Of a stretch of 25,780 bases of DNA, positions 1-7,298 are shown one piece after another. Origin of the DNA: an uncultured Oscillibacter sp. GTDB taxonomy: Bacteria > Bacillota > Clostridia > Oscillospirales > Oscillospiraceae. A model generated the notes under the pieces. It was not told where the DNA came from and searched no databases. It worked only from the letters and a program-made list of their open reading frames with translations. The stretch is from assembly GCA_946183175.1 (NCBI GenBank), contig CAMHBH010000011.1, positions 1 through 25,780 of the forward strand, written 5' to 3'. Each line of letters opens with the position of its first letter. The first letter of the stretch is position 1. Made by a program: the position numbers and the translations under genes.

Positions 1-14
1 TCGGAGGCGCTGCG

Positions 15-1463
15 ATGAACGCTGACAAAGTGCTCAATATGACGATGCTCTGTGACTTCTACGAACTGACCATGGCAAACGGCTATTTCCGTTCCGGACG
101 GAAAGACCGTATCACGTACTTTGACCTCTTTTTCCGCGACGTGCCCGACGGCGGCGGCTTCGCCATATGCGCCGGACTGCAACAGGTCATCGACTATATC
201 CGCAACCTCCATTTCGACGAGGACGATATCGCCTACCTGCGCGGGCGGAACCTCTTCACGGAAGATTTCCTCGACTACCTCCGGACGTTCCGCTTCACGG
301 GCGACATGTGGGCCATTCCCGAGGGGACGCCCATTTTCCCCCGGGAACCTGTCATTACCGTGCGCGCCCCGGCGATTCAGGCCCAGTTAATTGAGACCTT
401 CCTTCTGCTGACGGTCAACCACCAGAGTTTGATTGCCACGAAGGCGAACCGTATCACGCGGGCCGCCGAGGGCCGGACTGTGCTCGAATTCGGCTCCCGC
501 CGCGCGCAGGGTATCGACGCCGCGATTGTCGGGGCGCGTTCGGCGTTCATCGGCGGCTGCAAGGGCACGGCCTGTACGATTTCCGACCAGGTTTACGGCG
601 TCCCGGCGGGCGGCACGATGGCCCACTCGTGGGTGCAGATGTTCGATAGCCAGTACGACGCCTTCCGCACCTACTGCGAACTCTACCCCAACAACGCCAC
701 GCTCTTGGTCGACACCTACAACACGCTCAAATCGGGCGTCCCGGACGCGATACGCGCCTTTAACGACGTGCTAAAGCCGCTGGGAATCACGAATTGCGGA
801 ATCCGGCTGGATTCGGGCGACATTGCGTGGCTGTCGCGGGAGGCCCGGCGCATGCTCGACGACGCCGGCTGGACAGGCTGTAAGATTTCGGCGTCCAACT
901 CCCTCGACGAGTACATTATCCGCGACCTGTCGCGGCAGGGCGCGCGGATTGACATGTACGGCGTCGGCGAACGCCTCATAACGTCGAGCAGTTCGCCGTA
1001 CTTCGGCGGCGTGTACAAGCTCGTCGCCGTGGAGAACCCCGACGGGAGCATTACGCCGAAAATCAAGGTCAGCGAGAACGTAGACAAGATTACGGTGCCG
1101 CATTTCAAGAAAGTCTACCGCCTTTACAACCGCGAGAGCGGCAAGGCCGAGGCCGACTATATCTGCCTCCGCGACGAGAGTCTCGACGGCGTGCGGGAAC
1201 TCGAACTCTTCGACCCGTTCGCCACCTGGAAGCGCAACACGTACAAGAATTTCGACGCAAAGGAGCTCATGGAACCTGTCTTTGTCGGCGGGGAACTCGT
1301 GGCGGCGGAACGGCCCCTGAAAGAAATCCAAGGCTACTGTCAGCGCCAGGTCGATTCCCTGTGGGACGAGGTGAAGCGCTTCGACAACCCCCATCACTAC
1401 TACGTCGACCTGTCGCAAAAGCTCTGGGACATCCAGAACCATCTTTTGCAAAGCAGGCGCTGA
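15..1463 (+). CDS. pncB: Nicotinate phosphoribosyltransferase
   Basis: This enzyme makes nicotinate mononucleotide from nicotinate, PRPP and ATP, the first step of the Preiss-Handler NAD salvage route in the cytoplasm. The 482-residue product opens with the family-typical phrase DFYELTMANGYF (about residues 14-25). It has the central GGTMAHSWVQ motif, in which His204 sits where the family carries its phosphorylated histidine, and a later RLDSGD motif for the phosphoribosyl site. Its length matches the bacterial family. The ATG at 15 follows a GGAGG at 3-7 with good spacing, so the start is well supported even though little upstream sequence is visible. A 13-bp hairpin follows the stop codon. 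The next gene, rimP, has its own promoter, so pncB is probably the last gene of an upstream unit. Identification is by recognised motifs only. Confidence 0.95.
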   Translation: MNADKVLNMTMLCDFYELTMANGYFRSGRKDRITYFDLFFRDVPDGGGFAICAGLQQVIDYIRNLHFDEDDIAYLRGRNLFTEDFLDYLRTFRFTGDMWAIPEGTPIFPREPVITVRAPAIQAQLIETFLLLTVNHQSLIATKANRITRAAEGRTVLEFGSRRAQGIDAAIVGARSAFIGGCKGTACTISDQVYGVPAGGTMAHSWVQMFDSQYDAFRTYCELYPNNATLLVDTYNTLKSGVPDAIRAFNDVLKPLGITNCGIRLDSGDIAWLSREARRMLDDAGWTGCKISASNSLDEYIIRDLSRQGARIDMYGVGERLITSSSSPYFGGVYKLVAVENPDGSITPKIKVSENVDKITVPHFKKVYRLYNRESGKAEADYICLRDESLDGVRELELFDPFATWKRNTYKNFDAKELMEPVFVGGELVAAERPLKEIQGYCQRQVDSLWDEVKRFDNPHHYYVDLSQKLWDIQNHLLQSRR

Positions 1464-1470
1464 ACGCAAT

Positions 1471-1499
1471 TCCCCTCCCCCGCCGTGCGGGGGAGGGGA
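1471..1499. terminator. C/G-rich perfect hairpin after pncB
   Basis: A perfect 13-bp inverted repeat (1471-1483 with 1487-1499) has a 3-nt loop. The arms read TCCCCTCCCCCGC and its complement. It lies 7 nt after the pncB stop codon. There is no clean T-run on either side, so it may be a weak terminator, an mRNA 3'-end protector or a member of a repeated hairpin family (similar cores occur at 13628, 20652 and 20788). Confidence 0.5.
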
Positions 1500-1533
1500 A
1501 AACGCACCTTTTCAAAAAACGCGAAAAAAGCTA

Positions 1534-1562
1534 TTGCAAAGCCGTCGCGGCTGTGGTATACT
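1534..1562 (+). promoter_or_regulatory. Sigma-A promoter of the rimP-nusA-infB operon
   Basis: TTGCAA at 1534-1539 and TATACT at 1557-1562 are separated by 17 bp. A TG at 1554-1555 adds an extended -10 element. Transcription should start near 1569. An inverted repeat ACTGTC-N4-GACAGT (1560-1575) overlaps the end of the -10 box and the predicted start. This is the only strong promoter seen ahead of the translation operon. Confidence 0.8.
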
Positions 1563-1589
1563 GTCGCTTGACAGTAAACGGAACGTATG

Positions 1590-1617
1590 GAGTGGACCGC
1601 GGGTCCGCTCTTTTATT
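1590..1617 (+). terminator. Leader hairpin with T-run (probable attenuator) before rimP
   Basis: A 9-bp stem (1590-1598 with 1602-1610, one G-T pair) has a 3-nt loop and is followed directly by TTTTATTT. It lies inside the untranslated leader, after the promoter and about 40 nt before the rimP start. An intrinsic terminator in this place would act as an attenuator. NusA, encoded two genes on, is known in E. coli to feed back on its own operon. The feedback here is inference. Confidence 0.6.
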
Positions 1618-1657
1618 TCGCGTTTACACGGGCACCTACGGGCTGGGAGGGGACGCC

Positions 1658-2119
1658 ATGAAGAAAATCACCGAATTGACAGCGGAACTCGCCGCCCCGC
1701 TGATTGCGCAACGGGGCTGCACGCTCTGGGATGTGGAGTACGTCCGGGAGGCCGGGACGTGGTATTTGCGCGTCCTGCTCGACAAGGAGGGCGGCGTCGA
1801 CATCCTCGACTGCGAGGCCATTTCGCGCGCGCTGTCCGACAGGCTCGACGAACTCGACCCCATCGAGGGCAGTTACACGCTGGAAGTCGGCTCCGCCGGG
1901 GCCGAACGCGCCTTGAAACGTCCCGAGGATTTCGCGCGCTTTCTGGGTAGTCCGGTACTCGTCAAGCTCTACCGCGCATTCGAGGGCCGCAAGGAATTTC
2001 CGGGCGTCCTGAGCGCCTACGACCCCGCCACGGGCGAAGTCACGGTAGACGTAAAGGGCCGCGCGTACACGTTCGGGAAGAAGGAAACCGCACTGGTTCG
2101 CCTGCGCGTGGAATGGTAA
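1658..2119 (+). CDS. rimP: Ribosome maturation factor RimP
   Basis: RimP helps mature the 30S ribosomal subunit. The predicted product is 153 residues, the usual size. It shows the family features: an N-terminal domain with WDVEYVREAGTWYLRVLLDK (about residues 25-44), a central LEVGSAGAERAL segment matching the family's SPG(L/I)-R-L region, and a C-terminal SH3-like domain rich in charged strands (GKKETALVRLRVEW at the end). The ATG at 1658 follows GGGAGGGG with good spacing. The reading frame is open further upstream, through the promoter and leader, but that extension is not supported. It is the first gene of the operon, 27 nt before nusA, as is normal in Firmicutes. The serine-alanine variant of the usual SPG motif is slightly unusual. 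Confidence 0.92.
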   Translation: MKKITELTAELAAPLIAQRGCTLWDVEYVREAGTWYLRVLLDKEGGVDILDCEAISRALSDRLDELDPIEGSYTLEVGSAGAERALKRPEDFARFLGSPVLVKLYRAFEGRKEFPGVLSAYDPATGEVTVDVKGRAYTFGKKETALVRLRVEW

Positions 2120-2146
2120 AGTATCATTGTATAAGGAGAATCGTCC

Positions 2147-3511
2147 ATGAAAGGCAAAGGCACGAAGGGAAGGAAACAGAAAGAACCCGCCGGAATGAAC
2201 CCGTCGGAAATTTTCAACGCGCTGACGCTCTTGGAGAAGGAGCGCGGGATTCCCAAGGCGTTCATGCTGGAAAAAATCATTCAGGCCATTGTCGCCGCCT
2301 ACAAGAAAGACCACCCCGACACCGAAAACGTCGAAGTCGAGGCCGACGAGGAGGCCCAGACTTTGCGGATGTTCGTCAAGAAGAACGTCGTCGACGAGGA
2401 GGACTACGTAGACCCCTTCAACGAGATTCCGCTGGAGGAGGCCAAGCGCATTTCGGCGCGCTACGAAATCGGCGACACGGTCAATATCCCCGTGGACAAC
2501 CTGGAATTTGGCCGGATTGCCGCCGGGAACGGCAAACAGGTCATCATACAGGGCCTCCGGGAGGCCGAACGCGGCATGGCATACGAGGAGTTCAATTCCA
2601 AACAGCACGAGATTCTTACCGGGACTGTGACGCGAATCGACCCGCGCAACCAGAACGTCACACTGCATATCGGCACGGGTTCCGAGGCCACCGACGCCGT
2701 ACTGACCGCCGGCGAACAGATTCCCGGAGAGGAGCTCACCGAGGGCATGATGGTCAAAGTCTACGTCGTGAACGTCAGCCGGGCCACGCGCGGGCCGCAG
2801 ATTCTGATTTCCCGCACGCACCCCGGACTGGTGCGGCGGCTGTTCGAGCTGGAAGTGCCGGAGATTTACGACGGTACCGTCGAAGTCAAGTCGATATCGC
2901 GGGAGGCGGGGAGCCGTACGAAAATCGCGGTTGCGTCGACCGACGAACAGGTCGACCCAATCGGGGCGTGCGTGGGGCCGCGCGGACAGCGCGTGAACCA
3001 CGTCACGGAGGAGTTGCACGGCGAGAAAATCGACATCATCAAGTATTACGACGACCCGGCGGAATTCATCGCGGCGGCGCTGGCCCCGGCGGAAGTCGAC
3101 AGCGTGACGTTAGCCCCCGAGGGCAAGGCCTGCCGGGTACGGGTACCCGACCACCAACTGTCATTAGCAATCGGGCGCGAGGGGCAGAACGCGCGGTTGG
3201 CGGCGCGTCTGACGGGCTACAAAATCGACATCAAGCCGCGCAGTTTCGAGGAGGCCCCCGCGACGCCGGAGAGCGCGGACGCGGCAGAAGTCGCGGACGA
3301 AACGGACACGCCGGAAGTACCGGAGAATCCGGACACCGAAGCGGCGGAAGTCTCCGAACCGGAAACGCCGGAGAACGCCGACGAAACCGAAGTGACGGAC
3401 GCGGCGGAAGTACCGGAGAATCCGCACGCCGAAGCGCCGGAAGTCGCGGACGCGGCGGAGACGGCAAAGAATCCGGACGCGCCGGAAGTACCGGAGGACG
3501 GCGGAATCTAA
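2147..3511 (+). CDS. nusA: Transcription termination/antitermination protein NusA with a long acidic tail
   Basis: NusA binds RNA polymerase and nascent RNA and controls pausing, termination and antitermination. The 454-residue product has the N-terminal polymerase-binding domain (about 18-150), an S1 domain (about 157-225), then KH1 with GPRGQR (near 277) and KH2 with GREGQNARLAARLTGYKIDIK-like sequence ending near 365. Firmicutes NusA normally ends soon after KH2. Here about 90 further residues follow, made of acidic repeats around PEVPENPD. The ATG at 2147 follows AAGGAG at a good distance and gives a basic 16-residue extension (Lys/Gly/Arg-rich) before the position where NusA usually starts (MNPSEIF, base 2195). 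That inner ATG has no clear ribosome binding site, so I keep 2147. It sits between rimP and rnpM in the standard order. Confidence 0.95.
   Translation: MKGKGTKGRKQKEPAGMNPSEIFNALTLLEKERGIPKAFMLEKIIQAIVAAYKKDHPDTENVEVEADEEAQTLRMFVKKNVVDEEDYVDPFNEIPLEEAKRISARYEIGDTVNIPVDNLEFGRIAAGNGKQVIIQGLREAERGMAYEEFNSKQHEILTGTVTRIDPRNQNVTLHIGTGSEATDAVLTAGEQIPGEELTEGMMVKVYVVNVSRATRGPQILISRTHPGLVRRLFELEVPEIYDGTVEVKSISREAGSRTKIAVASTDEQVDPIGACVGPRGQRVNHVTEELHGEKIDIIKYYDDPAEFIAAALAPAEVDSVTLAPEGKACRVRVPDHQLSLAIGREGQNARLAARLTGYKIDIKPRSFEEAPATPESADAAEVADETDTPEVPENPDTEAAEVSEPETPENADETEVTDAAEVPENPHAEAPEVADAAETAKNPDAPEVPEDGGI
3297..3508 (+). repeat. Degenerate tandem repeats encoding the acidic NusA tail
   Basis: The nucleotide phrase CCGGAAGTACCGGAGAATCC and close variants recur near 3311, 3405 and 3482, with partial copies between them. 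They encode repeats of the type PEVPENPD and AEVADA. The tail is rich in Glu, Asp, Pro and Ala with almost no hydrophobic or basic residues, so it is probably disordered. Confidence 0.75.
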
Positions 3512-3529
3512 GCGGTTTTCTTTTAGGCG

Positions 3530-3545
3530 GTCTGCCCGGGCAGAC
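3530..3545. other. 16-bp perfect palindrome between nusA and rnpM
   Basis: GTCTGCCCGGGCAGAC is a perfect palindrome, 18 nt after the nusA stop codon. It is followed by a purine-rich stretch of A and G (3549-3569), not by T, so it is not an intrinsic terminator. It could form an RNA stem that sets the relative expression or mRNA stability of the genes on each side. Confidence 0.5.
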
Positions 3546-3587
3546 TTCCGAAAAAAGAAAAAAGAAAAATCGGAAAGGGTGCGCGCG

Positions 3588-3881
3588 ATGCCGAAAGTGA
3601 AACGGATACCGCAGAGGCAGTGCGTAGGCTGTCGCGAAATGCGGGATAAGAAGTCGCTGTTGCGGGTGGTGAAGTCGCCGGAGGGCGAAGTCAGTCTCGA
3701 TTTCAAGGGCAAGAAGCCGGGGCGGGGCGCGTACGTGTGCCCGAACCCGGAGTGCCTCAAGCGGGCGCGCAAGACACGCGCCTTAGAGCGGGCGCTGTCC
3801 GTCGCGATTCCGGCGGAGGTCTACGACGCCATGGAGGCGGAACTGTCCGGGGCGAAAGGGGGCAGCGATGGAACCTCATGA
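3588..3881 (+). CDS. rnpM: YlxR-family RNA-binding protein (RNase P modulator)
   Basis: The product is 97 residues and belongs to the YlxR (DUF448) family, small basic RNA-binding proteins; the Bacillus subtilis member has been described as a modulator of RNase P. It carries both family signatures: RQCVGCREMRDKKSLLRVV near the N-terminus and GRGAYVCPNPECL in the middle, including the conserved cysteines. The ATG at 3588 follows GGAAAGGG with suitable spacing. A GTG at 3579 in the same frame would add three residues but overlaps the ribosome binding site. It lies between nusA and the L7Ae-like gene as in other Firmicutes and overlaps the latter by 14 nt, which suggests translational coupling. 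Confidence 0.9.
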   Translation: MPKVKRIPQRQCVGCREMRDKKSLLRVVKSPEGEVSLDFKGKKPGRGAYVCPNPECLKRARKTRALERALSVAIPAEVYDAMEAELSGAKGGSDGTS

Positions 3882-4647
3882 AAGCTATACGCGCCTGTTA
3901 GGGCTGGCGCTCCGGGGCGGGAACCTCGTCAGCGGCAGCGACGCCGTACAGGGTGCCGTGTACGCCGGGCGCGTGCGGCTGCTTTTGCTCAGCGCCGACG
4001 CGTCGCCGCGCGTCTGCCGCGACGCCGAACAGTGGGCCGAACGCGGTCATTGCCTGTGTGTCGCGCTTCCCTGCGACAAGGCCGAACTCGGGCACGCCCT
4101 CGGACACGGTACCGTCGCGGTCGCGGCGCTGACCGATACCGGGCTTGCCAACGCCGTCGGCGAACGGCTGGCCGCGCTTGACCCCGAACGTTACGCGCAC
4201 TTGTCAGAGCGGTTACAACGGAAAGTAGTCCGCGCCGGGGAACGCCGCGCGGCCCGCGCAAGGGCGCGCCCAGAAAAGCCGAAGGCCCGTCCGGCTACCG
4301 GAAAGGCGAAACCCCGTCCGGACACCGGAAAGGCAAGAAACGCGGATTCCAAAAAACCGGAGGCGAAAACAAGTCCCGACAAGCCGAAGGAGCGTACAAC
4401 CAACGCGACGCCGAAACCTCATCCGGGTACTGTAAAGGTGAAAGCCCGTCCGGATACCGGGAAGGCGCGTACAAACAGCGCAAAGCCGACGCCGAAAGCG
4501 CGTCCGGGCAATACGAAACCTCATCCGGCTACGGTAAAGGCGAAACCCCGTCCGGATACCGGAAAGGCGCGTGCAAACAACGCAAAATCCACACCGAAGG
4601 CGCGTACAACGCCGCGCCCGCGACGCCCCAAGAATCCGGATACCTGA
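3868..4647 (+). CDS. ylxQ: L7Ae/L30e-like RNA-binding protein (YlxQ type) with a very long basic tail
   Basis: The first ~95 residues fit the L7Ae/L30e/S12e/Gadd45 fold of YlxQ proteins, which bind kink-turn-type RNA: an opening LLGLALRGGNLVSGSDAV, then a strand-rich core (VRLLLLSADAS) and a variable C-terminal half. Normal YlxQ proteins are about 100 residues. This one is 259, with roughly 140 added residues rich in Lys, Arg, Pro, Thr and Ala and built from repeats of the type PRPDTGKAR. The tail is strongly positive and likely disordered, resembling histone H1-like tails. The start at 3868 overlaps the end of rnpM and has GGGG-type purines upstream. The position between rnpM and infB supports the identity more than sequence similarity in the core, which is modest. 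The tail's function is unknown; nonspecific RNA binding is an inference. Confidence 0.8.
   Translation: MEPHESYTRLLGLALRGGNLVSGSDAVQGAVYAGRVRLLLLSADASPRVCRDAEQWAERGHCLCVALPCDKAELGHALGHGTVAVAALTDTGLANAVGERLAALDPERYAHLSERLQRKVVRAGERRAARARARPEKPKARPATGKAKPRPDTGKARNADSKKPEAKTSPDKPKERTTNATPKPHPGTVKVKARPDTGKARTNSAKPTPKARPGNTKPHPATVKAKPRPDTGKARANNAKSTPKARTTPRPRRPKNPDT
4262..4640 (+). repeat. Repeats encoding the basic YlxQ tail
   Basis: The phrase CCGTCCGGATACCGGAAAGG and variants recur near 4289, 4312, 4447 and 4544, encoding (K)PRPDTGKA(R). A second phrase, CCTCATCCGG, recurs near 4418 and 4521. The units are spaced irregularly, so this is a degenerate set rather than a strict tandem array. Confidence 0.75.
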
Positions 4648-4662
4648 TTCCGGCTACTACTC

Positions 4663-4678
4663 CCGGCCCCCGGGCCGG
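4663..4678. other. GC-rich hairpin just upstream of the infB ribosome binding site
   Basis: CCGGCCCCCGGGCCGG can form a stem of 6-7 bp with a very short loop. It ends 6 nt before the GAGGTG ribosome binding site of infB (4685-4690). It has only a short T-containing stretch after the binding site. A role in setting infB translation or separating it from ylxQ is possible but not shown. Confidence 0.45.
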
Positions 4679-4698
4679 TTACTGCGAGGTGTTTTTGA

Positions 4699-7212
4699 TT
4701 GGCTAATAACGGAAAATACAGAGTGCATGAAGTGGCGAAGGATTTCGGGATTCCGTCGAAGTCCATCACGGAAATTCTGGGCACATATTCGGTCAAGCCG
4801 CGCAACCATATGCAGCCGCTGTCCGAGAGCGATTTGTCGATTATTTTCGATTACCTGACCCAGCACCACCAGATTTCAAACATACAGTCCATTTACGACG
4901 ACACCGCCAAGCCCGAACCGCGTACCGGAAAGGCGGCCCCGGCGGCGGAAGTCGCCAAGGCGGACGAGGCCCCGAAGGCCGAACCCCGTAAGGCCGAGGC
5001 GCGTCCCGGGAAGGCCCCGGAGAATCGCGGCGGCGGCAGAAGGCCCGACGCGCCGAGTAAGCCCGCCGCGCCGAAGTCCGCCGAAAATAAACCCGCTGCG
5101 CAATCCAAGCCCGACGGCAACAAGCCCGCACAGCAGAGTAAACCCGCCGACAACAAGCCCGCCGCACAGAGTAAGCCCGCGCCGCAGAAGTCGGGCGACG
5201 GCAAACCCGCCGCGCCGAAATCGCGGGTGCCGCAGCGGAAGATTGTCGACACGCGCAAGGGCGGCGACGTGAACCTCGCCAAGTACGACGAGCGCCTCGA
5301 AGATTTGGGCGGACAGCGCGGGGAGCGTATGCAGCAGAAGGCCGGAAAAGAAAAATTCCGTAACAGTCAGCGCCAGAACCGGCAACAGGCGATGTCGGCG
5401 AAACGCCGTCAGGACGAGGCCGAACGTCTCCGCCGCCTCAAACTCGAAGTCGCGCGCAAGTCTCCGGTCAAGGTCTCCATCCCCGACACGATTTCCGTCG
5501 GCGAATTGGCCTCCCGCATGAAGAAGACCGGGGCTGAAGTCGTGAAATGCCTCATGAAAAACGGCGTCATGGCCTCCCTCGGGCAGTTCATTGATTTCGA
5601 CACCGCCGCCATTATCGCCGAAGAAATGGGCTGTAAGGTTGAGCGCGAAATCGTTGTCACCATCGAAGAGAAGCTCATCGACGTGCGCGAGGACAAGGCG
5701 GAGGATTTGCTTCCGCGCGCCCCGGTCGTCGTCGTCATGGGCCACGTAGACCACGGCAAGACTACACTGCTTGACACCATCCGGAATACGTCCGTAGCCG
5801 CCGGGGAGGCCGGAGGCATTACGCAGGCAATCGGCGCGTATCAGGTCGAAATCAACGGCAAGCCGATTACCTTCCTTGACACCCCGGGCCACGAGGCGTT
5901 CACGTCCATGCGCGCGCGCGGCGCTATGATTACGGATATCGCCATTCTCATGGTCGCGGCGGACGACGGAATCATGCCGCAGACTATCGAATCCATCAAC
6001 CACGCCAAGGCCGCCAATATCCCGATTATCGTCGCGGTGAACAAAATCGACAAGCCCAACGCCAACCCCGACCGCGTGTTACAACAGCTTACCGAACACG
6101 GCTTAGTCCCCGAGGACTGGGGCGGGGATACGATTTGCTGTCAGATTTCGGCCAAGAAGAAAATCGGCATTGAGAACCTGCTGGAAATGGTCATCCTCAC
6201 GGCGGAAATGGCCGAACTGAAGGCCAACCCCAACCGCGCCGGACAGGGTACGGTTATCGAAGCGCGTCTCGACCGGGGGCGCGGCCCCGTCGCGACACTG
6301 CTTGTACAGAACGGCACGCTCAAACAGGGCGACATCATCATCGCCGGGACGGCAGTCGGGCGCGTGCGTACCATGATGGACTACAAGGGGAACCGTCTGG
6401 AAACGGCGGGGCCGTCGGTGCCCGTGGAAATCGCGGGGCTGTCGGAAGCGCCGACGGCGGGAAGTCCGTTTTTCGCGGTCGCCGACGAACAGATGGCCCG
6501 GAAACTCGTCGAACAGCGTAAAGCCGAGGAACGCGCCAAGTCCGCCGCGCCCGTACAGAAGGTGTCGCTGGAAAACCTGTTCGACCAGATTCAGGCCGGG
6601 GAGCGCAAAGAACTCGCGCTCATCGTCAAGGCCGACGTACAGGGAAGCGTCGAGGCCGTCACGGCGTCGCTCGAAAAGCTGTCCAACGACGAAGTCAACG
6701 TAAAGGTGATTCACGGCGGAGTAGGCGCTATCAACGAATCGGACGTTATGCTTGCGTCGTCGTCGAACGCGATTATTGTCGGGTTCAACGTGCGCCCCGA
6801 TACCGCCGCCCGCGACGGTGCCGCCCGGCAGAATGTCGACATGCGCATGTACCGGGTTATTTACGACTGTATCGGCGAAATCGAGGCCGCCATGAAGGGC
6901 ATGCTTGCCCCGAAGTACCGCGAGGCCGTGCTGGGGCACGCCGAAGTCCGGAAGGTGTACCACGTTTCGGGCGTGGGTACCGTCGCCGGGTGCTACGTCA
7001 AGGAGGGGAAGATTCTCCGCTCGTGTTCGGTGCGCGTCGTGCGCGACGGCATCGTGATTCACGAGGGTTCGCTGGCGTCGCTGAAGCGCTTCAAGGACGA
7101 CGTGCGCGAAGTCGCCGAGAACTACGAGTGCGGCATGACCGTCGACAAGTTCAACGACATCAAGGAGGGCGACGTAATCGAGGCCTTCACGATGGAGGAA
7201 ATCCCGCAGTAA
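4699..7212 (+). CDS. infB: Translation initiation factor IF-2
   Basis: IF2 is the GTPase that brings initiator tRNA to the 30S subunit and promotes 50S joining. The start is a TTG at 4699, with GAGGTG at 4685-4690. This choice gives the family-typical N-terminus (KYRVHEVAKDFGIPSK). The product has 837 residues: IF2_N domain 1-50, a linker of Ala/Lys/Pro/Gln repeats of type NKPAAQSKP (about 70-185), a second IF2_N-like domain (about 255-310), then the G domain with GHVDHGKT (348-355), DTPGH (394-398), NKID (448-451) and SAK (484-486). Domains II-IV follow and end normally. All GTPase motifs are intact. It is part of the rimP operon; a hairpin follows it, after which two non-housekeeping genes interrupt the usual infB-rbfA junction. 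Confidence 0.97.
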   Translation: MANNGKYRVHEVAKDFGIPSKSITEILGTYSVKPRNHMQPLSESDLSIIFDYLTQHHQISNIQSIYDDTAKPEPRTGKAAPAAEVAKADEAPKAEPRKAEARPGKAPENRGGGRRPDAPSKPAAPKSAENKPAAQSKPDGNKPAQQSKPADNKPAAQSKPAPQKSGDGKPAAPKSRVPQRKIVDTRKGGDVNLAKYDERLEDLGGQRGERMQQKAGKEKFRNSQRQNRQQAMSAKRRQDEAERLRRLKLEVARKSPVKVSIPDTISVGELASRMKKTGAEVVKCLMKNGVMASLGQFIDFDTAAIIAEEMGCKVEREIVVTIEEKLIDVREDKAEDLLPRAPVVVVMGHVDHGKTTLLDTIRNTSVAAGEAGGITQAIGAYQVEINGKPITFLDTPGHEAFTSMRARGAMITDIAILMVAADDGIMPQTIESINHAKAANIPIIVAVNKIDKPNANPDRVLQQLTEHGLVPEDWGGDTICCQISAKKKIGIENLLEMVILTAEMAELKANPNRAGQGTVIEARLDRGRGPVATLLVQNGTLKQGDIIIAGTAVGRVRTMMDYKGNRLETAGPSVPVEIAGLSEAPTAGSPFFAVADEQMARKLVEQRKAEERAKSAAPVQKVSLENLFDQIQAGERKELALIVKADVQGSVEAVTASLEKLSNDEVNVKVIHGGVGAINESDVMLASSSNAIIVGFNVRPDTAARDGAARQNVDMRMYRVIYDCIGEIEAAMKGMLAPKYREAVLGHAEVRKVYHVSGVGTVAGCYVKEGKILRSCSVRVVRDGIVIHEGSLASLKRFKDDVREVAENYECGMTVDKFNDIKEGDVIEAFTMEEIPQ

Positions 7213-7223
7213 GGAACCTGTCA

Positions 7224-7250
7224 GGGGCGGCGACACCGCCGCCCCGGTTT
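7224..7250 (+). terminator. Hairpin after infB (weak terminator)
   Basis: A 9-bp G/C-only stem (7224-7232 with 7237-7245) with a 4-nt loop begins 11 nt after the infB stop codon. It is followed by GGTTTGAT, a poor T-run, so termination would be partial. This fits a need for some read-through to rbfA and beyond. Confidence 0.55.
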
Positions 7251-7298
7251 GATATTCCACTAGTCCATGTGGCGTTTATTATGGATGGAGGAATTGAG

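Noticed and set aside
1613..3019. 468-codon minus-strand frame opposite rimP-nusA
   Set aside because: Shadow of two well-supported genes; no motifs of its own.
2113..3600. 495-codon plus-strand frame overlapping nusA
   Set aside because: Arg/Gly-rich out-of-frame reading of nusA; the nusA frame has S1 and KH domains.
4262..4640. Repeat array in the ylxQ tail considered as a CRISPR-like or mobile repeat
   Set aside because: Units are irregularly spaced, lie within an open coding frame and encode a consistent Lys/Pro-rich peptide. No cas genes.
7249..7280. TTGATA and TTTATT as a promoter for the EcsC-family gene
   Set aside because: The spacing is about 20 bp and the -10 hexamer is poor; no better alternative seen.
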